Shown here: one piece after another, positions 62,932 through 64,000 of the stretch | Position numbering within the stretch: the first letter of the stretch is position 1 | Layout of the letters: every line of letters starts with the position of its first letter | Assembly: GCF_014642655.1 (NCBI RefSeq) | Contig: NZ_BMIR01000001.1 | Span: 607,518-671,517, forward strand | Reading direction: 5' to 3' | DNA: 64,000 nt | Origin: Pullulanibacillus camelliae | GTDB taxonomy: Bacteria; Bacillota; Bacilli; Bacillales; Sporolactobacillaceae | Notes under the pieces: model-generated | Told to the model about the DNA's origin: nothing | The model's input: only the letters and a program-made list of their open reading frames with translations | The model's database searches: none | Made by a program: the position numbers and the translations under genes

Positions 62932-64000
62932 GGTGACGCGTCACTTCCTTTAGTGGATTAGGCATTTGGATATATACAGATTGATTATCTAAAGAGCCAA
63001 CCAGTTCATCCATGTTATGAAGGCGCGTTAACAGATTGGCTTTGCATGGCAACGTCTGGGCATGTAGCAGTCGATCTAGAAGCTGTGATTCAGGGTGCTG
63101 CTCGTGACAGGCAGCGAGTTCCTCATATACAAGAACCAGTAGCTTTTCTTCTGCAATAAGCCCTGCTGAACCAAAGGCATTAATCAAACCAAATAGCTGA
63201 TTCACGATGACATAATAAATGAAACGTTCTTCAGCAATACTATCTGCACAAATCGTGTCACTGTTTTTGCTGATGTCAGGTAAGAATGTCTTTAGACGAT
63301 CACTTTTTGACCGAGCGAAATAATAGCCCTGATTATCACGATAAAAAAAAGTTTTCGGATAGCCGTCCTCCAATTGAATCACTGCATTTTGCTGATGTGC
63401 CTCCAGGACAATGCCATACTGAAAATAAAGCCATAGCATAGGGCGTAACGACACATTTAGATAGTGCTGGAACCAGGATAGACAGACCTCCTCTAGCGTT
63501 CTTTCATCCTTCTTCGAACAGGCAGCGATAAGATGCGCAAGCCGCGTACGCTGACCGGGTAGGGAATCTTGACATAACCCTGCGATTAGAGTGGTTTCCT
63601 GCTTTTGGTCATCCTTAAATGGATTCTCTCTGATCACCACCTCAAAGCCTGACTCTTCTTCTCCCGTCTTTACTGTTAGATATGCAGGATCACGAATGAT
63701 TTTAAAATTCGGATGTGCCTCAAAAAGCTGATCTCCAAACGAACTTTTCAATAGCCGCCCGACTTCTATGCCACGTTCTAATTCTTTTTGCTTATTCACA
63801 CGTAAGGAATTAGTAATCTTCAAATTAAGGGAGAATTTAAACATATAGGGTGACTTTTTGTTATATACCGTTCGTATGGATGACGTTGCGGTAAACGGCT
63901 GGCCATGGGGACCTAGGTACTCAAGCTGACCGCGTTGTATCAAATCGGTGATGTTAGAACGGGTGAGTAAATACTTGGCTTGCAAGGGATGACAAGGAAT
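62903..64000 (-). CDS. NIS siderophore synthetase, IucA/RhbC type, 5' part outside the window
   Basis: The frame is open to the right edge. The first visible codons read IPCHPLQAKYLLTRSN, which matches the internal PVHPWQ motif of IucA/IucC proteins, so the true start lies beyond 64000. Further parts are KFSLNLKITNSLRVNKQKEL and YGIVLEAHQQNAVIQLEDGY. The enzyme condenses citrate with the first hydroxamate amine. The order synthetase, acetyltransferase, monooxygenase, second synthetase equals rhbC-D-E-F of rhizobactin clusters. Confidence 0.9.
   Translation of the reverse strand: MPCHPLQAKYLLTRSNITDLIQRGQLEYLGPHGQPFTATSSIRTVYNKKSPYMFKFSLNLKITNSLRVNKQKELERGIEVGRLLKSSFGDQLFEAHPNFKIIRDPAYLTVKTGEEESGFEVVIRENPFKDDQKQETTLIAGLCQDSLPGQRTRLAHLIAACSKKDERTLEEVCLSWFQHYLNVSLRPMLWLYFQYGIVLEAHQQNAVIQLEDGYPKTFFYRDNQGYYFARSKSDRLKTFLPDISKNSDTICADSIAEERFIYYVIVNQLFGLINAFGSAGLIAEEKLLVLVYEELAACHEQHPESQLLDRLLHAQTLPCKANLLTRLHNMDELVGSLDNQSVYIQMPNPLKEVTRHHDDIHSPTY

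Noticed and set aside
63985-63987. TTG at 63985 as the start of the IucA-like gene
   Set aside because: The frame stays open to the edge and the codons before it complete a conserved internal PVHPWQ-like motif.
1-64000. CRISPR arrays, tRNA or rRNA genes, prophage
   Set aside because: No regular repeat-spacer array, no cloverleaf or rRNA-like stretch and no phage structural or integrase genes were seen on either strand.

Overview
The window reads as chromosomal DNA of a low-GC, Gram-positive, spore-former-type bacterium of the Bacillales. The reasons are strong GGAGG ribosome binding sites, TTG and GTG starts, Bacillus-style nucleoside, RlmN, HisJ and PadR genes, cre-like sites, a sigma-B-like partner-switching set and a schizokinen/rhizobactin-type siderophore operon. 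I cannot name the genus; a Sporolactobacillaceae or Bacillaceae relative is a guess.

Layout. (1) Positions 1-8039, minus strand: a tight ten-gene operon that joins three themes. These are tetrahydrobiopterin-type pterin synthesis (folE, tandem PTPS, SDR), an acyl-activation module (adenylating enzyme, acyl carrier protein, alpha/beta hydrolase), and a partner-switching circuit (HATPase kinase, HAMP membrane sensor, STAS antagonist, SpoIIE/RsbU phosphatase that runs off the edge). Upstream lies a clear c-di-GMP-I riboswitch (8582-8678) followed by an intrinsic terminator (8496-8526), then a 450-base repeat-bearing leader. (2) 8849-12607: a diguanylate cyclase and a GGDEF-EAL protein next to that riboswitch. 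This riboswitch-linked operon is the strongest candidate for an undescribed system. (3) 12819-17912: nucleoside salvage, with pdp-deoD-gntR divergent from deoC-nupC and two matching GTCTGAC operators. (4) 18364-26800: rlmN, a glycerol-phosphate-type ABC operon (ugpC-A-E-B plus GDPD) behind a leader terminator, and type 2 IPP isomerase. (5) 27010-34429: a frameshifted putP, CcdC-like, SDR, CBS, MarR-GNAT and PadR-membrane protein genes.

(6) 34855-42819: a sugar-acid operon (DUF1537 kinase, MFS, RuBisCO-like protein, zinc dehydrogenase, class II aldolase) with a sigma-54 promoter, facing its PrpR-type sigma-54 activator. (7) 42877-45311: a scar, in which a WYL regulator is split by a decayed IS1380-family element with TTAA target duplications and abuts a truncated SDR gene. 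(8) 45340-52792: tag, two MFS transporters, a chemotaxis receptor and histidinol phosphatase. (9) 53293-58741: a Weimberg-type pentonate pathway with an IclR regulator. (10) 59234-64000: a rhbCDEF-like NIS siderophore operon, cut by the right edge.

A family of composite dispersed repeats (near 18176, 20056, 32975, 43596, 46025, 50013 and 59085) fills many intergenic gaps in both orientations. No rRNA, tRNA or CRISPR array was seen.
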